From NCBI GenBank assembly GCA_041660045.1, contig JBAZXA010000013.1, forward strand, positions 47,291 through 111,290: a stretch of DNA of 64,000 nucleotides, written 5' to 3'. Shown here piece after piece: positions 35,446 through 46,300 of the stretch (position 1 is its first letter; each line of letters starts with the position of its first letter). The notes under the pieces were generated by a model. That model saw only the letters and a program-made list of their open reading frames with translations. It did no database searches and was not told the DNA's origin. The translations under genes and the position numbers were made by a program. The DNA comes from WM-3-3 sp041660045. GTDB lineage: Bacteria > Pseudomonadota > Gammaproteobacteria > Methylococcales > Methylomonadaceae.

Positions 35446-36345
35446 ATGGACACGCCGCCAGCACTACACCAATCAACGTTAAATTCATTAAAACTCTTAG
35501 CCCGAGGCAAAGTCAGGGATATTTATGAAATTGACGATAAAACCTTGTTAATTGTCAGTACTGACCGGCTTTCCGCATTTGATGTAATCTTACCTGACCC
35601 CATCCCAGGCAAAGGTTGTGTGCTCACCCACGTGTCAAACTTTTGGTTTGACAAACTGAAACACATTATCCCCAACCACCTAGTCGATATTAGTCTTGAC
35701 AAGGTTTTACCAGATGCCAATGAACGTAAGCAAGTTACAGGACGCGCAATTGTTGTTAAAAAATTGCAACCCTTGCCTGTTGAAGCCATCGTAAGAGGTT
35801 ATTTAATCGGCTCAGGCTGGAAAGACTATCAAACCTCAGGTGCTATTTGCGGCATTCCACTCCCTGTAGGTTTGCAACAAGCTGAACAATTACCGCAGCC
35901 TATATTTACACCCTCAACCAAAGCAGGTGTCGATCAACATGATGAAAACATCCCGTTTGAACAAGCCGTAGCATTAATGGGACAGACTATCGCCGAGCGA
36001 GTTAGGGAAGCCAGTTTGGACCTCTACACTGAGGCTGCGGCCTATGCCAAAAGCCGCGGCATTATAATAGCCGATACCAAATTTGAGTTTGGTTTAGATG
36101 ATGACGGCGAATTGTACTTAATTGACGAAGCGCTTACACCTGATTCCTCAAGGTTTTGGCCTGCGGACCAATATCAAGTAGGCATAAGCCCACCAAGTTT
36201 TGACAAGCAATATGTCCGTGATTATTTGGAAACCCTGGATTGGGATAAAACCTATCCAGGGCCAAGCCTTCCAACAGAAGTTGCGGCATTTTGTGCTAAA
36301 AAATACCGTGAAGCAGAAAGCCGCTTAACCGAAAAGCAAATCTAG
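35446..36345 (+). CDS. purC: SAICAR synthetase
   Basis: 299 residues: phosphoribosylaminoimidazole-succinocarboxamide synthase of purine synthesis (CAIR + Asp + ATP to SAICAR). Visible motifs are LLARGKVRDIYEID (ATP-binding), STDRLSAFDV, EAIVRGYLIGSGWKDYQ and DTKFEFGLD followed by LIDEALTPDSSRFW. The length suits the longer form of the family. GAGGA precedes the ATG. Confidence 0.95.
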   Translation: MDTPPALHQSTLNSLKLLARGKVRDIYEIDDKTLLIVSTDRLSAFDVILPDPIPGKGCVLTHVSNFWFDKLKHIIPNHLVDISLDKVLPDANERKQVTGRAIVVKKLQPLPVEAIVRGYLIGSGWKDYQTSGAICGIPLPVGLQQAEQLPQPIFTPSTKAGVDQHDENIPFEQAVALMGQTIAERVREASLDLYTEAAAYAKSRGIIIADTKFEFGLDDDGELYLIDEALTPDSSRFWPADQYQVGISPPSFDKQYVRDYLETLDWDKTYPGPSLPTEVAAFCAKKYREAESRLTEKQI

Positions 36346-36373
36346 CGGCACTCACGTTTGGTTTATTAAAGGC

Positions 36374-37138
36374 TTAAAACAGACCAGAGATGGATCTAGC
36401 CAAACCTTCTGTCAAAAAAGGTGCGGCTTCTTCATATTCTAAATTAACTTTGTTAGCTGTACTTACTACACGAATGCGATATTGTTTTTTATCACTAATT
36501 TCAGAAGAGGTTTGTGAACGGGCGCCACCTATGCCTTGCTTTGCATTTTGGCTGCTATCTTGTTTTACGATGACGCCTTTTTTAGCTTTTTCTGCAACTT
36601 CAATATCTGTTATGGCCATATAAGTGACATCTTTAACTGCTGCGCCTGCTATCGTATCAACGATACCATAAGCTGCACCACCCGCTAACCCGCCTATCCC
36701 TGCGCCACTAAAACCGCCCACGGCTCCGCCAATTGCAGCACCCGCTGCAATACCCCCTAACGCACCACCATAGCCGGCATGTAATGCAGACTCAGCCGCA
36801 GTTGGGCTTGATTTATCAACACTTAAAACATTTGCCCGCAACCAATAATGGGCACGCTCCGGATCATTCACCACAGTATAGCCTTTAGCAATTAAGGATC
36901 TTGTTACCGTGCCCAAAATATCAAAATTAGACTTGTCCGAAGTATTCCTAATATCAACATAAATCACCTTTTTATCAGGGCCTACTGGGTCAAGAAAGAC
37001 GGTATCACTCATTTTAGTTTGAACATCTAAATCCTTTTTAGCAATGGAAGTATGGACTGCGGCACAACCAGTCAAAAATAAAATAAAGGCACAGACCCCA
37101 CCAAAAATTACTGTTTTTTTACTTTGAATGTTAACCAT
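36374..37138 (-). CDS. traT: TraT-family outer membrane lipoprotein
   Basis: 254 residues with a lipoprotein signal (FLTGC, Cys25) and the TraT body: YVDIRNTSDKSNFDI, GYTVVNDPERAHYWLRANVL and two glycine/alanine-rich hydrophobic stretches (about 120-165). TraT proteins on F-type plasmids give surface exclusion and serum resistance. Chromosomal copies in aquatic bacteria have no tested role, and no other conjugation gene is present here. A small secreted protein gene lies 89 bases upstream on the same strand. Confidence 0.85.
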   Translation of the reverse strand: MVNIQSKKTVIFGGVCAFILFLTGCAAVHTSIAKKDLDVQTKMSDTVFLDPVGPDKKVIYVDIRNTSDKSNFDILGTVTRSLIAKGYTVVNDPERAHYWLRANVLSVDKSSPTAAESALHAGYGGALGGIAAGAAIGGAVGGFSGAGIGGLAGGAAYGIVDTIAGAAVKDVTYMAITDIEVAEKAKKGVIVKQDSSQNAKQGIGGARSQTSSEISDKKQYRIRVVSTANKVNLEYEEAAPFLTEGLARSISGLF

Positions 37139-37227
37139 CAGATTTCCTCTTATTTGTCCCTGTTGTTTAAAAATTCGTTCATTATGAATAACACTACATC
37201 TTTTAATACAAACACATGCCTAGACTA

Positions 37228-37530
37228 TCAATACCAATAACCACGGGAATAAGCCGAATAGGGGTAGTAATAACCATCATGAAAATAATTATAGTATGGC
37301 GTTTGAACCTCAGATTTTGTCGGTTTGCCCCTTTCGGTAGCCTCGGATAAAGAATTGGTCAAGGTTGCATCATCAGTCACATTGTGTGGCGTCGATAACA
37401 CTTGCTCATTGAGCCTTCTTTGCATATCAGCTAAATTCTGATCTTCCCCTGCCGATACAGAAGAACTAAACGGCAGCGTAAACAGCATAAAATACATTGC
37501 TAGCAATATTTTCTTTAGCATTTCATTCAT
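37228..37530 (-). CDS. Small secreted protein with Tyr-rich tail
   Basis: 100 residues: a signal peptide (ending near SSVSAG) and a short polar body, ending in a tyrosine-rich tail (PYYNYFHDGYYYPYSAY, then RGYWY). I recognise no family. It may be co-transcribed with traT downstream. AGAGG precedes the start. Confidence 0.6.
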   Translation of the reverse strand: MNEMLKKILLAMYFMLFTLPFSSSVSAGEDQNLADMQRRLNEQVLSTPHNVTDDATLTNSLSEATERGKPTKSEVQTPYYNYFHDGYYYPYSAYSRGYWY

Positions 37531-38081
37531 AACTAAAACCTCTTACCAGTTAGCTAATACCTATAGTCAAATCGTTAAATAATAAGGATTATCGTCAGAT
37601 AATCACAAAAATTAAACGGGATTGTATCCCCCAGTTTTGATTATTTCAATGTTTTTACTTAATTTTTGCTTAATTACGCTCTTGTACTTATAAACAAATT
37701 TTTTGTAAAAAACGATGACTTTTTTCACTATATGCAAGAACAACATTAACAATATTTGATTACAATCTGCCACCCCTAACATGCCTAGAAACAATTGCCT
37801 ATGCCTGATTGAGCCACGCTGATCTAACTTTTGTTTAGCCAAAAATATAACATCACCTACAGAAAAATATTTTGAACCAAATAAAAAACCTTACGGTCTT
37901 ATACCTGCGTTCTGGATTCATAACGCCGGCCGCTTTGAAAACAAGAAATTTCTAAATTATTTAAAAAAAAGCAATCATTGAGCCTTACAACCCGCTGGTT
38001 ATTTCTATGCATGACCAAAAAATAGAGACCACCCTAAGTATGGACCAATAAATTAAAAATTTGATTAATGAGGAGAAATTT
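37531..38081. other. AT-rich intergenic region
   Basis: 550 bases between divergent genes. It probably holds the promoters of the small Tyr-rich protein gene and the SmbP-like gene. A 76-codon TTG-started frame on the minus strand (37612-37842) has no Shine-Dalgarno site and no recognisable family and is not called. No strong hairpin was noted. Confidence 0.5.
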
Positions 38082-38414
38082 ATGTTTAAAATAATAACAA
38101 TAACTGCAGCTTTATTATTAAGTTTTAGCAACACTGTATTTGCCGAAAACCATGCTAGCGAAGCCTTAAAACACGCCAATATGGCCGTCGCAGAAGGCAA
38201 AGCTGGTAAATCAGAAGCTTTAGTAGACCATGCCGGTAAAGCCTTAGAGCATACTTTAGCGGGTGCCTTAGTTGCGAAAGGAACCGCAAAAAACCATTTG
38301 GAGGCCGGCGCTAAAGAACTTGAAGAAGCCATAGACCACGGTAACCTCAACCATGCTAAAGAAGCAACCAAACACGCAGAAAGCGCTATTGAACATATTC
38401 AAGCCAGTAAATAA
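38082..38414 (+). CDS. Small metal-binding protein, SmbP-like
   Basis: 110 residues from ATG 38082, which follows GAGGAGAAATTT (excellent RBS). A signal peptide ends near NTVFAE. The mature part is repetitive, with regularly spaced His and Glu (HASEALKHANMA, DHAGKALEHTLAG, NHLEAGAKELEEAIDHG), like SmbP of Nitrosomonas, a periplasmic four-helix Cu/Ni-binding protein. Its likely role is metal buffering, useful for a bacterium with copper-dependent enzymes. Confidence 0.78.
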   Translation: MFKIITITAALLLSFSNTVFAENHASEALKHANMAVAEGKAGKSEALVDHAGKALEHTLAGALVAKGTAKNHLEAGAKELEEAIDHGNLNHAKEATKHAESAIEHIQASK

Positions 38415-38437
38415 TAAATAACGCCAAATCTAGACCA

Positions 38438-38465
38438 AATGCGGGCTGTAACTGCCGCCCGCATT
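38438..38465. terminator. Convergent hairpin after smbP-like gene
   Basis: AATGCGGGC and GCCCGCATT, a 9-bp stem with a 10-base loop, lie between the convergent smbP-like and asparaginase genes. They may end both transcripts, although U-runs are short. Confidence 0.55.
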
Positions 38466-38492
38466 ACTCTGAAGCATAGCCCAAGGCCTATA

Positions 38493-39503
38493 CTAAACCA
38501 CCATTTCACCGCTAATATCCTGGCATAGAAAGGCCTGCCTTTGCCCAACCTCGGCAAAATTGCCGTAAGCAAGCAGTAATTTTGCATAGGTGGCTTCCAA
38601 CGACATATTCCACAACATCTCCGCGCCAGCTTCCAATAATGTTCTGGTACTTTCATAAGCACTATCAGACTTTAATGCAGGTGCCAAATACACCTTAATA
38701 TCCCGTTTCTGGCATTGTTGGATAAAATCAGTTAAAGCGTATTGCTGACCCCATTGCAGTGAACTACAAGCCGTACCGGAATGGTATAAGTCATGTAAAA
38801 CAATATCGACAGCATCCAGATTAAAATAGTTATATTCCAAGCCGGGATAGGGCTTTATCAGCAATATCCGTTGTGAGAAAGTTGCGCTTAAATTTACCGG
38901 ATTGCGTTTAGCAATAGCTGATGCTTCTGAAAACTGACCCTTTTCATAAGTGCAATAAGGCTGGTTTTGTACACTGATAAAATCACCACTTAATTGCAAG
39001 GATGATGCTAGCCTTGCACCATGGTGGATTTGCATGCCTTGCTTACGGTTTGTATAAGGCACAAATACACCATGCGCCTTGTTTTGGCATATGAACTCAA
39101 CTGCGCAAATAAAGTTTTCCAAACCATTGGCGTTGGCATGCGCCAATGGATAATCACTGGAAACTAATAGCACCGGTATTGCTATGGCATTGAAATAAAG
39201 GCTTAAGGCTGCCGCAGTAAACGCTAACGTGTCTGTCCCGTGGGTAACAATAATGCCATCGTAAAGCGTAGGTTTTGCTGCCTCTATGGCGGCTATCAAA
39301 ACTTCCCAAGCCTCTGGCGCCAGGTTTTCACTAAGCACTTGTAACGGGCTAATGCAGGTAAAATCAATTTCGTATTTTTCGTTATTATGTTGCTTATATA
39401 ACGAAATCAGTTGATAAGCGGCTTGACCGTTGGTATTGATGGTTCCATTAACCGCCAATGAACCAATGGTGCCGCCGGTGAATACAACAAGTATATGTTT
39501 CAT
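38493..39503 (-). CDS. L-asparaginase (cytoplasmic type)
   Basis: 336 residues with both asparaginase signatures: FTGGTIGS near the N-terminus (nucleophile Thr) and GIIVTHGTDTLAFTA. The catalytic Lys/Asp region is present around HGTDT. No signal peptide is present, so it is likely the low-affinity cytoplasmic type I enzyme that hydrolyses asparagine to aspartate and ammonia. It is divergent from folA. Confidence 0.88.
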   Translation of the reverse strand: MKHILVVFTGGTIGSLAVNGTINTNGQAAYQLISLYKQHNNEKYEIDFTCISPLQVLSENLAPEAWEVLIAAIEAAKPTLYDGIIVTHGTDTLAFTAAALSLYFNAIAIPVLLVSSDYPLAHANANGLENFICAVEFICQNKAHGVFVPYTNRKQGMQIHHGARLASSLQLSGDFISVQNQPYCTYEKGQFSEASAIAKRNPVNLSATFSQRILLIKPYPGLEYNYFNLDAVDIVLHDLYHSGTACSSLQWGQQYALTDFIQQCQKRDIKVYLAPALKSDSAYESTRTLLEAGAEMLWNMSLEATYAKLLLAYGNFAEVGQRQAFLCQDISGEMVV

Positions 39504-39565
39504 AGTATGATGCTAAAAATTAAAGTTAACTCAATTTAGCATAGCAAAGCAGACTGTCAGATCAC

Positions 39566-40066
39566 ATGAAAATCTCGCTCATAGTTGCAATGGCAAGTAA
39601 CCGTTGTATAGGTTTTAACAACCAAATGCCTTGGCATTTATCGGCCGACCTTAAACGCTTTAAACAACTCACCATGGGCTCAGCCATTTTAATGGGCAGA
39701 AAAACCTATGAGTCAATTGGGCGACCCTTACCCGGGCGTACCAATATCATCATCAGCAGGAATAAAGACTATCAACAGCCTGGTTGTATTACCTTTAATA
39801 CGCTTGAAAACGCGCTGGAGTATCTCAACCTAAATAATACATCGGTATTTGTTATTGGTGGCGCTGAACTCTATACCGCCGCCCTAGCCAAAAGCCAGCA
39901 GATTTATTTAACGCAGATACATCAGGTTTTTGAGGGGGATACTTTTTTTCCGGACTTGGATGAAAATAGCTGGCAACAAACCAGCCAAGAAACCATCAAT
40001 AATGATCCTAACGTTGATTTTAACTACAGCTTTATCACACTAGAACGCAGGCCACTTATAGCCTAA
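39566..40066 (+). CDS. folA: Dihydrofolate reductase
   Basis: 166 residues with the DHFR pattern: MKISLIVAMASNRCIGFNNQMPWHLSADLKRFK, then GRKTYESIGRPLPGRTNIIISR and FVIGGAELYTAAL. It reduces dihydrofolate with NADPH. It is convergent with apaH, a common gammaproteobacterial neighbourhood. Confidence 0.95.
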   Translation: MKISLIVAMASNRCIGFNNQMPWHLSADLKRFKQLTMGSAILMGRKTYESIGRPLPGRTNIIISRNKDYQQPGCITFNTLENALEYLNLNNTSVFVIGGAELYTAALAKSQQIYLTQIHQVFEGDTFFPDLDENSWQQTSQETINNDPNVDFNYSFITLERRPLIA

Positions 40067-40077
40067 GCAAATTGTTG

Positions 40078-40947
40078 TTAGGCACCCAAGCTAGATAAGC
40101 TAATCGCCATCCCACTTGAAAATGATTTACGCGGTTTTTTCGCACCAGGACAATCTAAGCTAAAACGCTGCATCGTGTGGTCCAATTTCAGCGCAGTGAG
40201 CTGACCACCCCATAAGCATCCGGTATCAATTCCATAGCAGTTATCGCCTTCGTAATACCCTAAGGTAGACCAATGACCAAAAATTATCCGCATATCTTGG
40301 CTTTTACGTTTAGGCACTTGAAACCAAGGTATTAGATGTTTAGGCTGGCTGCCTGGTGTACCGCTGTTGGTAAAATCCATACGCCCATCCACATCGCAAT
40401 AGCGCATTCTGGTAAAACAATTGATAACAAATCGTATTCTTTCGGCATTTTTTAAGCGTGATGACCAAACATTCGGCTTATTGCCGTACATTTTTTTTAA
40501 AAAAACTTTGTAATCTGGGCTCTGCAAGGCCTGCTCCGCAAGCCATGCCATCTCTTTAGTTTTGTCAAAATCCCACTGCGGCGGTAAGCCTGCATGCAGC
40601 ATGCAAAACTCATGGTTAAAATGAAAAAAAGGCCTATACCTAAGCCAATCAATTAATTCCTCGCAATCAGATGCCTCTAATATAGGAATTAAGGTGTCTT
40701 GCTTATTGGCAATTTTAGGCTCGCATGATGCCGCTAGCAAATGCAGGTCATGATTCCCTAAAACGGATACTGCTGAATCACCCAATGATTTAATAAAGCG
40801 TAAAGTTTCCAGTGACTTGGGACCACGGTTAACCAAATCCCCGGCAAACCAAAGCTGATCGTCATTTTCATTAAATGCGATCCTATCCAGTAACCTCATT
40901 AAATCATCGTAGCAACCTTGCAAGTCACCAATGGCATAAATGGCCAT
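40078..40947 (-). CDS. apaH: Diadenosine tetraphosphatase (symmetrical)
   Basis: 289 residues with the metallophosphatase motifs GDLQGC, GDLVNRGP and GNHDLHLL, plus HAGLPPQWD and FGHWSTLGYY. It splits Ap4A to two ADP and removes Np4 caps from RNA. It starts three bases after apaG and is co-transcribed with it. Confidence 0.95.
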   Translation of the reverse strand: MAIYAIGDLQGCYDDLMRLLDRIAFNENDDQLWFAGDLVNRGPKSLETLRFIKSLGDSAVSVLGNHDLHLLAASCEPKIANKQDTLIPILEASDCEELIDWLRYRPFFHFNHEFCMLHAGLPPQWDFDKTKEMAWLAEQALQSPDYKVFLKKMYGNKPNVWSSRLKNAERIRFVINCFTRMRYCDVDGRMDFTNSGTPGSQPKHLIPWFQVPKRKSQDMRIIFGHWSTLGYYEGDNCYGIDTGCLWGGQLTALKLDHTMQRFSLDCPGAKKPRKSFSSGMAISLSSLGA

Positions 40948-40950
40948 AAA

Positions 40951-41328
40951 CTAATGCAATGTCCTCGGTATTGATAAGGTAAACTTTGGTATATTGGCAT
41001 CAAAGTCATCACCCTCATCGGAATGCATAGAATAACTGCCTTGCATAGTACCCACTGGCGTTTCGATCATGGCGCCACTGGTATAACTAAAGGTTTCGCC
41101 GGGCTTTAGGTAAGGCTGTTCACCAATAACCCCACTGCCACGTACCTCTTGTACCTTACCATTGGAATCGGTGATTAGCCAATGCCTGGTTAATAATTTT
41201 GCCGGAATTTCACCGGCATTGGTAATGGTGATGGTATAAGCAAACACATAGCGGTTTTCACTGGGCGCAGATTGCGCCTCAATGAAATGCGGCTCGGCTG
41301 CAACTATTATTTTGTTTTTTTCGTTCAT
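40951..41328 (-). CDS. apaG: ApaG protein
   Basis: 125 residues of the fibronectin-like ApaG/DUF525 fold: YVFAYTITITNAGEIPAKLLTRHWLITDSNG, with VRGSGVIGEQPYLKPGETFSYTSG. The function is not firmly known; it is almost always linked to apaH, as here. Confidence 0.94.
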   Translation of the reverse strand: MNEKNKIIVAAEPHFIEAQSAPSENRYVFAYTITITNAGEIPAKLLTRHWLITDSNGKVQEVRGSGVIGEQPYLKPGETFSYTSGAMIETPVGTMQGSYSMHSDEGDDFDANIPKFTLSIPRTLH

Positions 41329-41400
41329 TATTGGATGATATGGTTCATAAATATAGATGGTTTTATTCTAACTTAAATTAGCCCCAAGTCACTATTCTGT

Positions 41401-41916
41401 ATGAAACGAAAACTATTTTTTTTTATTTTTTTTAGCTTTTCCCTAGCCTTGCATGCTGAGGACGTCAATGATTTATTTGCCGCCGCCATCACGGGAAAAA
41501 CCGATAGGATACAAGCCTTATTAGCTCAAGGCATTGATGTGAATGGAAAAACTGCTAACCAGCGCACAGCCTTGATGGCCGCAAGCGCGAGTGGCAACAC
41601 CCGCATAGTCAAAACCCTATTGACTTACGGCGCGGATACCAATATGGCTGATAATTCAGGTAGCACCGCGTTAATGGATGCGCTAGTTTTTGGTAGTGAA
41701 GAGATCGTCAATTTGTTGATTGCAGCGGGCGCGGATGTGAATGCTATGGACAATCAAAAAATAGCTGTCATCAGCAAAGCAAAAAAAATCGGCCGGGAGA
41801 ATCTGGTTAAACTCTTAGAAAATGCCGGCGCCAAGTTACCCGAGGCTGCCGAAGGGGAGAAAGAAGCTGGCAAAATGGCGGCTGACAGCAAAGATAAACC
41901 TGCCATGAAAAAATAA
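41401..41916 (+). CDS. Periplasmic ankyrin-repeat protein
   Basis: 171 residues: a signal peptide (ending ALHAED) and three to four ankyrin repeats (about 25-145; QRTALMAASASGNTRIVKTLL, STALMDALVFGSEEIVNLLI), then a Lys/Ala/Glu-rich tail. Exported, probably a protein-binding scaffold. It lies 43 bases before mpl on the same strand, but a functional link is not evident. Confidence 0.85.
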   Translation: MKRKLFFFIFFSFSLALHAEDVNDLFAAAITGKTDRIQALLAQGIDVNGKTANQRTALMAASASGNTRIVKTLLTYGADTNMADNSGSTALMDALVFGSEEIVNLLIAAGADVNAMDNQKIAVISKAKKIGRENLVKLLENAGAKLPEAAEGEKEAGKMAADSKDKPAMKK

Positions 41917-41959
41917 TTTACCCCTTTAGCGTCAGCAATCAACCATTAAGGACTAGACA

Positions 41960-43315
41960 TTGCATATTCATATTTTAGGCATTTGCGGCACATTTATGGG
42001 CGGTTTAGCGCTTATTGCCCGCCAATTAGGGCACCAAGTCACGGGTTCAGACCACAACGTATATCCGCCTATGAGCACACAACTGGAAGAGCAAGGCATT
42101 CAATTAATGTCCGGCTACCGTGCTGAAAACTTGGCCGGAAAGCCCGATTTAGTGATCATAGGCAATGCCTTATCACGCGGTAACCCCGAGGTGGAAGCAG
42201 TACTTGACCAAGGCTACCGTTATCTGTCTGGCCCGCAATGGTTAGCCGAATATGTTTTACAAGACCGCTGGGTACTGGCTGTTGCCGGCACCCATGGCAA
42301 AACCACAACCACTAGCATGTTAAGTTGGATCCTAGAATACCAAGGCTTTAAACCAGGGTTTTTAATTGGTGGTATTCCATTAAATTTTGGCATATCGGCG
42401 CGCTTAGGTGAGTCAGCATTTTTTGTTATAGAAGCCGATGAATATGATTCTGCTTTTTTTGATAAACGTTCTAAATTTGTCCATTACCACCCCCGCACAA
42501 CCATCTTAAACAATTTGGAATTTGACCATGCCGATATTTTTCCAGACCTTGACGCCATCAAAAAACAATTTCATCATTTGCTACGCACTATTCCCGGAAC
42601 GGGACTAATCATCAGCCCCGCCGCAGACAACAACCTAAATGAAGTGATTAACATGGGATGTTGGACGCCAACAGTAAGCACCTCAATCCACGCCGAGGCA
42701 CTCTGGAATGCCGAGCTAAGCCATCCTGATGGCAGCCAATTTAACATTTTTTTTAATGGCGATTTGCAAGCTAGTGTGACATGGCCACTAACCGGCCAGC
42801 ACAATGTCTACAACGCACTGGCCGCTATTGCCGCGGCAAAACATGTCGGCATTTTGCCAGTGGATGCCATTAAAGCACTGTGTGCCTTTAAAAATGTAAA
42901 ACGCCGGATGGAAATTATTGCCCGTATTAAAGGTATAACCCTATACGATGATTTTGCCCACCACCCGACCGCCATCGCAACAACTTTGGAAGGCTTACGC
43001 CAGCAAGTTGGGACGGAGCCGATTATCGCCATAGTGGAACCCCGCTCCAACACCATGCGTTTAGGTGTACATACCGAAACCTTAGCACATTCGCTTAGCT
43101 GCGCAGACCTTGCCTTAATTTATCAACCGGAAGGTCTAGGTTGGGATTTAGGCCAACTACAAAACTACGCACACAACATAGAAATCTGCCCATCCATTGA
43201 TGACATCATCCTGAAACTTAAATCCCACGCTGATTCCAATGGCCATTTTGTGTTAATGAGTAATGGCAGTTTTGGTGGCATTTATCAACGTTTGCAAAAT
43301 GAATTAGCCCATTAA
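41960..43315 (+). CDS. mpl: UDP-MurNAc:L-Ala-gamma-D-Glu-meso-DAP ligase
   Basis: 451 residues of the Mur ligase family with MHIHILGICGTFMGGLA at the N-terminus, ATP-binding GTHGKTTTTSML and the central EADEYDSAFFDKRSK segment diagnostic of Mpl. The start is TTG 41960, with AAGGA upstream. Mpl reuses murein tripeptide in peptidoglycan recycling, in the cytoplasm. Confidence 0.94.
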   Translation: MHIHILGICGTFMGGLALIARQLGHQVTGSDHNVYPPMSTQLEEQGIQLMSGYRAENLAGKPDLVIIGNALSRGNPEVEAVLDQGYRYLSGPQWLAEYVLQDRWVLAVAGTHGKTTTTSMLSWILEYQGFKPGFLIGGIPLNFGISARLGESAFFVIEADEYDSAFFDKRSKFVHYHPRTTILNNLEFDHADIFPDLDAIKKQFHHLLRTIPGTGLIISPAADNNLNEVINMGCWTPTVSTSIHAEALWNAELSHPDGSQFNIFFNGDLQASVTWPLTGQHNVYNALAAIAAAKHVGILPVDAIKALCAFKNVKRRMEIIARIKGITLYDDFAHHPTAIATTLEGLRQQVGTEPIIAIVEPRSNTMRLGVHTETLAHSLSCADLALIYQPEGLGWDLGQLQNYAHNIEICPSIDDIILKLKSHADSNGHFVLMSNGSFGGIYQRLQNELAH

Positions 43316-43375
43316 GCCTTAAGCTTGGCAGCTGAGACTGAGCTAGTGTCCAAATAGCGTTATCTGGAGAGCAAC

Positions 43376-46300
43376 ATGAAAACGATCCAATACCTGATAT
43401 TAATCTACGCCCTGTTAATACCGCCTATAGCCACTAGCAAAGCCTTAACGCCAGAACAAGTTCCTGAACCCTTAAAACCCTGGGTAAACTGGGTCTTACA
43501 AGATAGCCCTGAGGCCAACTGCCCTTTCATCTATAACAGTTACGGGCAAAAGCGCTGTAGTTGGCCCACCCTACTGAGTTTGGAGCTCAGTAAGAGGCAA
43601 GGCGCTTTCTTTGCCAATTGGCAAGTTTACCAAGATAGCTGGATCAGTTTACCGGGTGATAGCCAACACTGGCCGCAAAATGTCACCGTCAACAATAAGA
43701 CGGCACTAGTGCTAGAAAAAAACGGTATCCCGACTATTAAACTGGATGCAGGTTTTTATCAAATTAAAGGCGACTTTTTTTGGGACAGCTTGCCGGATAA
43801 TTTAGGCGTACCGCAAGATACCGGTCTTGTTAACCTTAAAATAAACGGAAACAGCATCACTATCCCCACCCTAAAAAATGGCCAATTATGGCTAAAATCC
43901 AGCGACAGTGGCCAAGTTAAAGCCCAGACTCTAGAAAACACATTGGATCTGCAAGTGTTCCGAAAAATTATCGATGAGGTACCTACCCAGGTATTAACTC
44001 ACCTAGTGCTCAATGTTTCTGGCGACCAACGCGAAGTTAAACTGGCTATGCCGTTATTGCAAGGCTTTATCCCTATGCAAATACAAAGCCCCATTCCTGC
44101 CCGATTAGAACCCGATGGCCAACTGTTAGTGCAAGTACGTCCTGGATTATGGCAAATTGACATCCTGGCAAGAGCCAGCCAAGACTTTCCGGCATTGACA
44201 TTAAACCCGCAAGAAAACTGGCCGGAAGCCGAAATATGGTCTTTTGAAGCACGCCCAGACTTACGCGTTGTAGAAATTGAACAAGCCAATGCCATAGATC
44301 CTAGCCTAAGCAATTTACCTGACGACTGGAAAAACCTGCCGGCTTATCGCGTCAACTTAGGCCAGACCATCCATTTTAACGTCATCCACCGCGGTGATCC
44401 CGAACCTGAACCTAACCAACTAAACTTAACCCGTAAACTCTGGCTAGATTTTGATGGCAACGGCTACACCGTTAACGACCACATTGAGGGCCGAATGAGC
44501 CGTGATTGGCGGCTTAACGTCTTACCACAAACTCAATTAGGCCGCGCAACCTTAAATGGTGACAACCAATTGATCACCACCCAAGGCGAAAACCAGCAAA
44601 TTGGTATAGAAGTCCGCCATGGCGTTATTAACTTGGATGCCGATAGCCGTATACCAGGCGACATCAGCCCAATTAGCGCGACCGGATGGCAACAAAATTT
44701 CCAACGCGTCAATACCGAGCTTAACTTACCGCCGGGTTGGCGCTTATTTGCCGTCAACGGTGTCGATAATGTCCCTGACACTTGGCTGTCCCAATGGACG
44801 CTACTGGATTTATTTCTAGTGCTGATCGCCGCTTTGGCAACCGGACGCTTGTGGCATGTCCAGTGGGGTGTATTTGCCTTAGCAACACTCGCGTTAAGCT
44901 GGCATGAGCCTAACTCCCCCCAACTAATTTGGCTAAATCTATTGGCAGCCACCGCCTTAATTAAAGTGTTGCCTGAAGGCAAATTTAGCCTTGGCGTGCA
45001 ATGGTACCGAAAACTCTGTTGGCTAGCTTTGGTCTTAATGGTCATCCCTTTTATGGTGTCGCAAGTTCGGTTTGGACTCTACCCACAACTGGAATACCCC
45101 AGCGCTGCCAGCTACCCTGTAGAGCCTCAGCTTGTAGCGAGTGAAGAGCTGGACAGCACAGCCGCATCACCCGAAGCCAATATGGATGAAGCCCAATTGC
45201 GTAAAGCCATGCCCGCGCAAAAACCTGCATCGCTAGCCTTCGGTGTTATGACCGATGAAGCGGTCAATTTTAACCGTATAGACCCGAAAGCCAAAGTGCA
45301 AACTGGACCAGGCCTCCCGCAATGGCAATGGCGTAAAATACAGTTATCTTGGAATGGCGCTGTAGACGGCCAACAACAATTACAACTTTGGTTAAGTCCC
45401 CCCACACTAACCTTAGTGCTCAATATAGTACGGGTCATCAGCATTGTTGTCCTGGCCTTGTTGATGTTTGGGCTAAGCCATAAATTAAAACTGCCCTTTA
45501 AATCAATGCCGACGGCCTTGCTAATCACTCTGTTAGTGCCCGTTATGTTAGGCACCTCCAACAAGGTATGGGCAGATATTCCGGAGCAAAGTGTCTTAGA
45601 TCAATTACGGGAGCGCTTGCAACAAGCGCCTGATTGCTTGCCAGAATGCGCACAAATTTCACAAATGCAGTTGTCAATTAACGAGCACGACCTCAGTATC
45701 AACTTGCAAATACATGCCCAAGAAGACCTGATAGTGCCTTTACCTGCGCAATACGAGCAGTGGTTGCCTAGCCAAGTCTTAGTCGATGGTGAAGCTGCGC
45801 TAGGCCTCTACCGCAATGAACAAGGGCTATGGTTAAAGTTAAGCCCAGGCCAACATCAGGTGAGTTTACAGGGTATGACACCAGGTTTAGCCAAATTTAC
45901 CTTACCATTACCACTAAAACCACATCGGCTAACGTTTGACAGCAAAGGCTGGCTAATTGATGGCACGTTAGAAAATGCGCTGGCCGACAATCAAATTCAA
46001 TTCAACCGACTTAGCCCTGCTAGCCAAAACGCTAATAAGGTGTTAGTGGAACCTTCACAATTACCGCCATTTGTGACGGTAGAACGGATTTTGCAATTAG
46101 GCTTAGATTGGCATGTCACCACACGCATCCACCGGCTCACATCAGCGGATGTCCCCATATTGCTTAACATCCCATTATTGGCTGGCGAAGCTGTGACTAG
46201 TCCGGGCATCCCAGTAAAAGAGGGTAAAGCCATAATCAGCATGGCTAGCCAAGAGACTCGCGTAGAATGGCAATCCAGTTTGGAAAAATCCGAACACATC

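Noticed and set aside
36374..37138. Conjugative plasmid region suggested by TraT
   Set aside because: No other transfer or replication gene is nearby; chromosomal TraT homologues are common.
37612..37842. 76-codon minus-strand frame in the AT-rich gap
   Set aside because: TTG start, no Shine-Dalgarno site and no recognisable family; composition looks like AT-rich noise.
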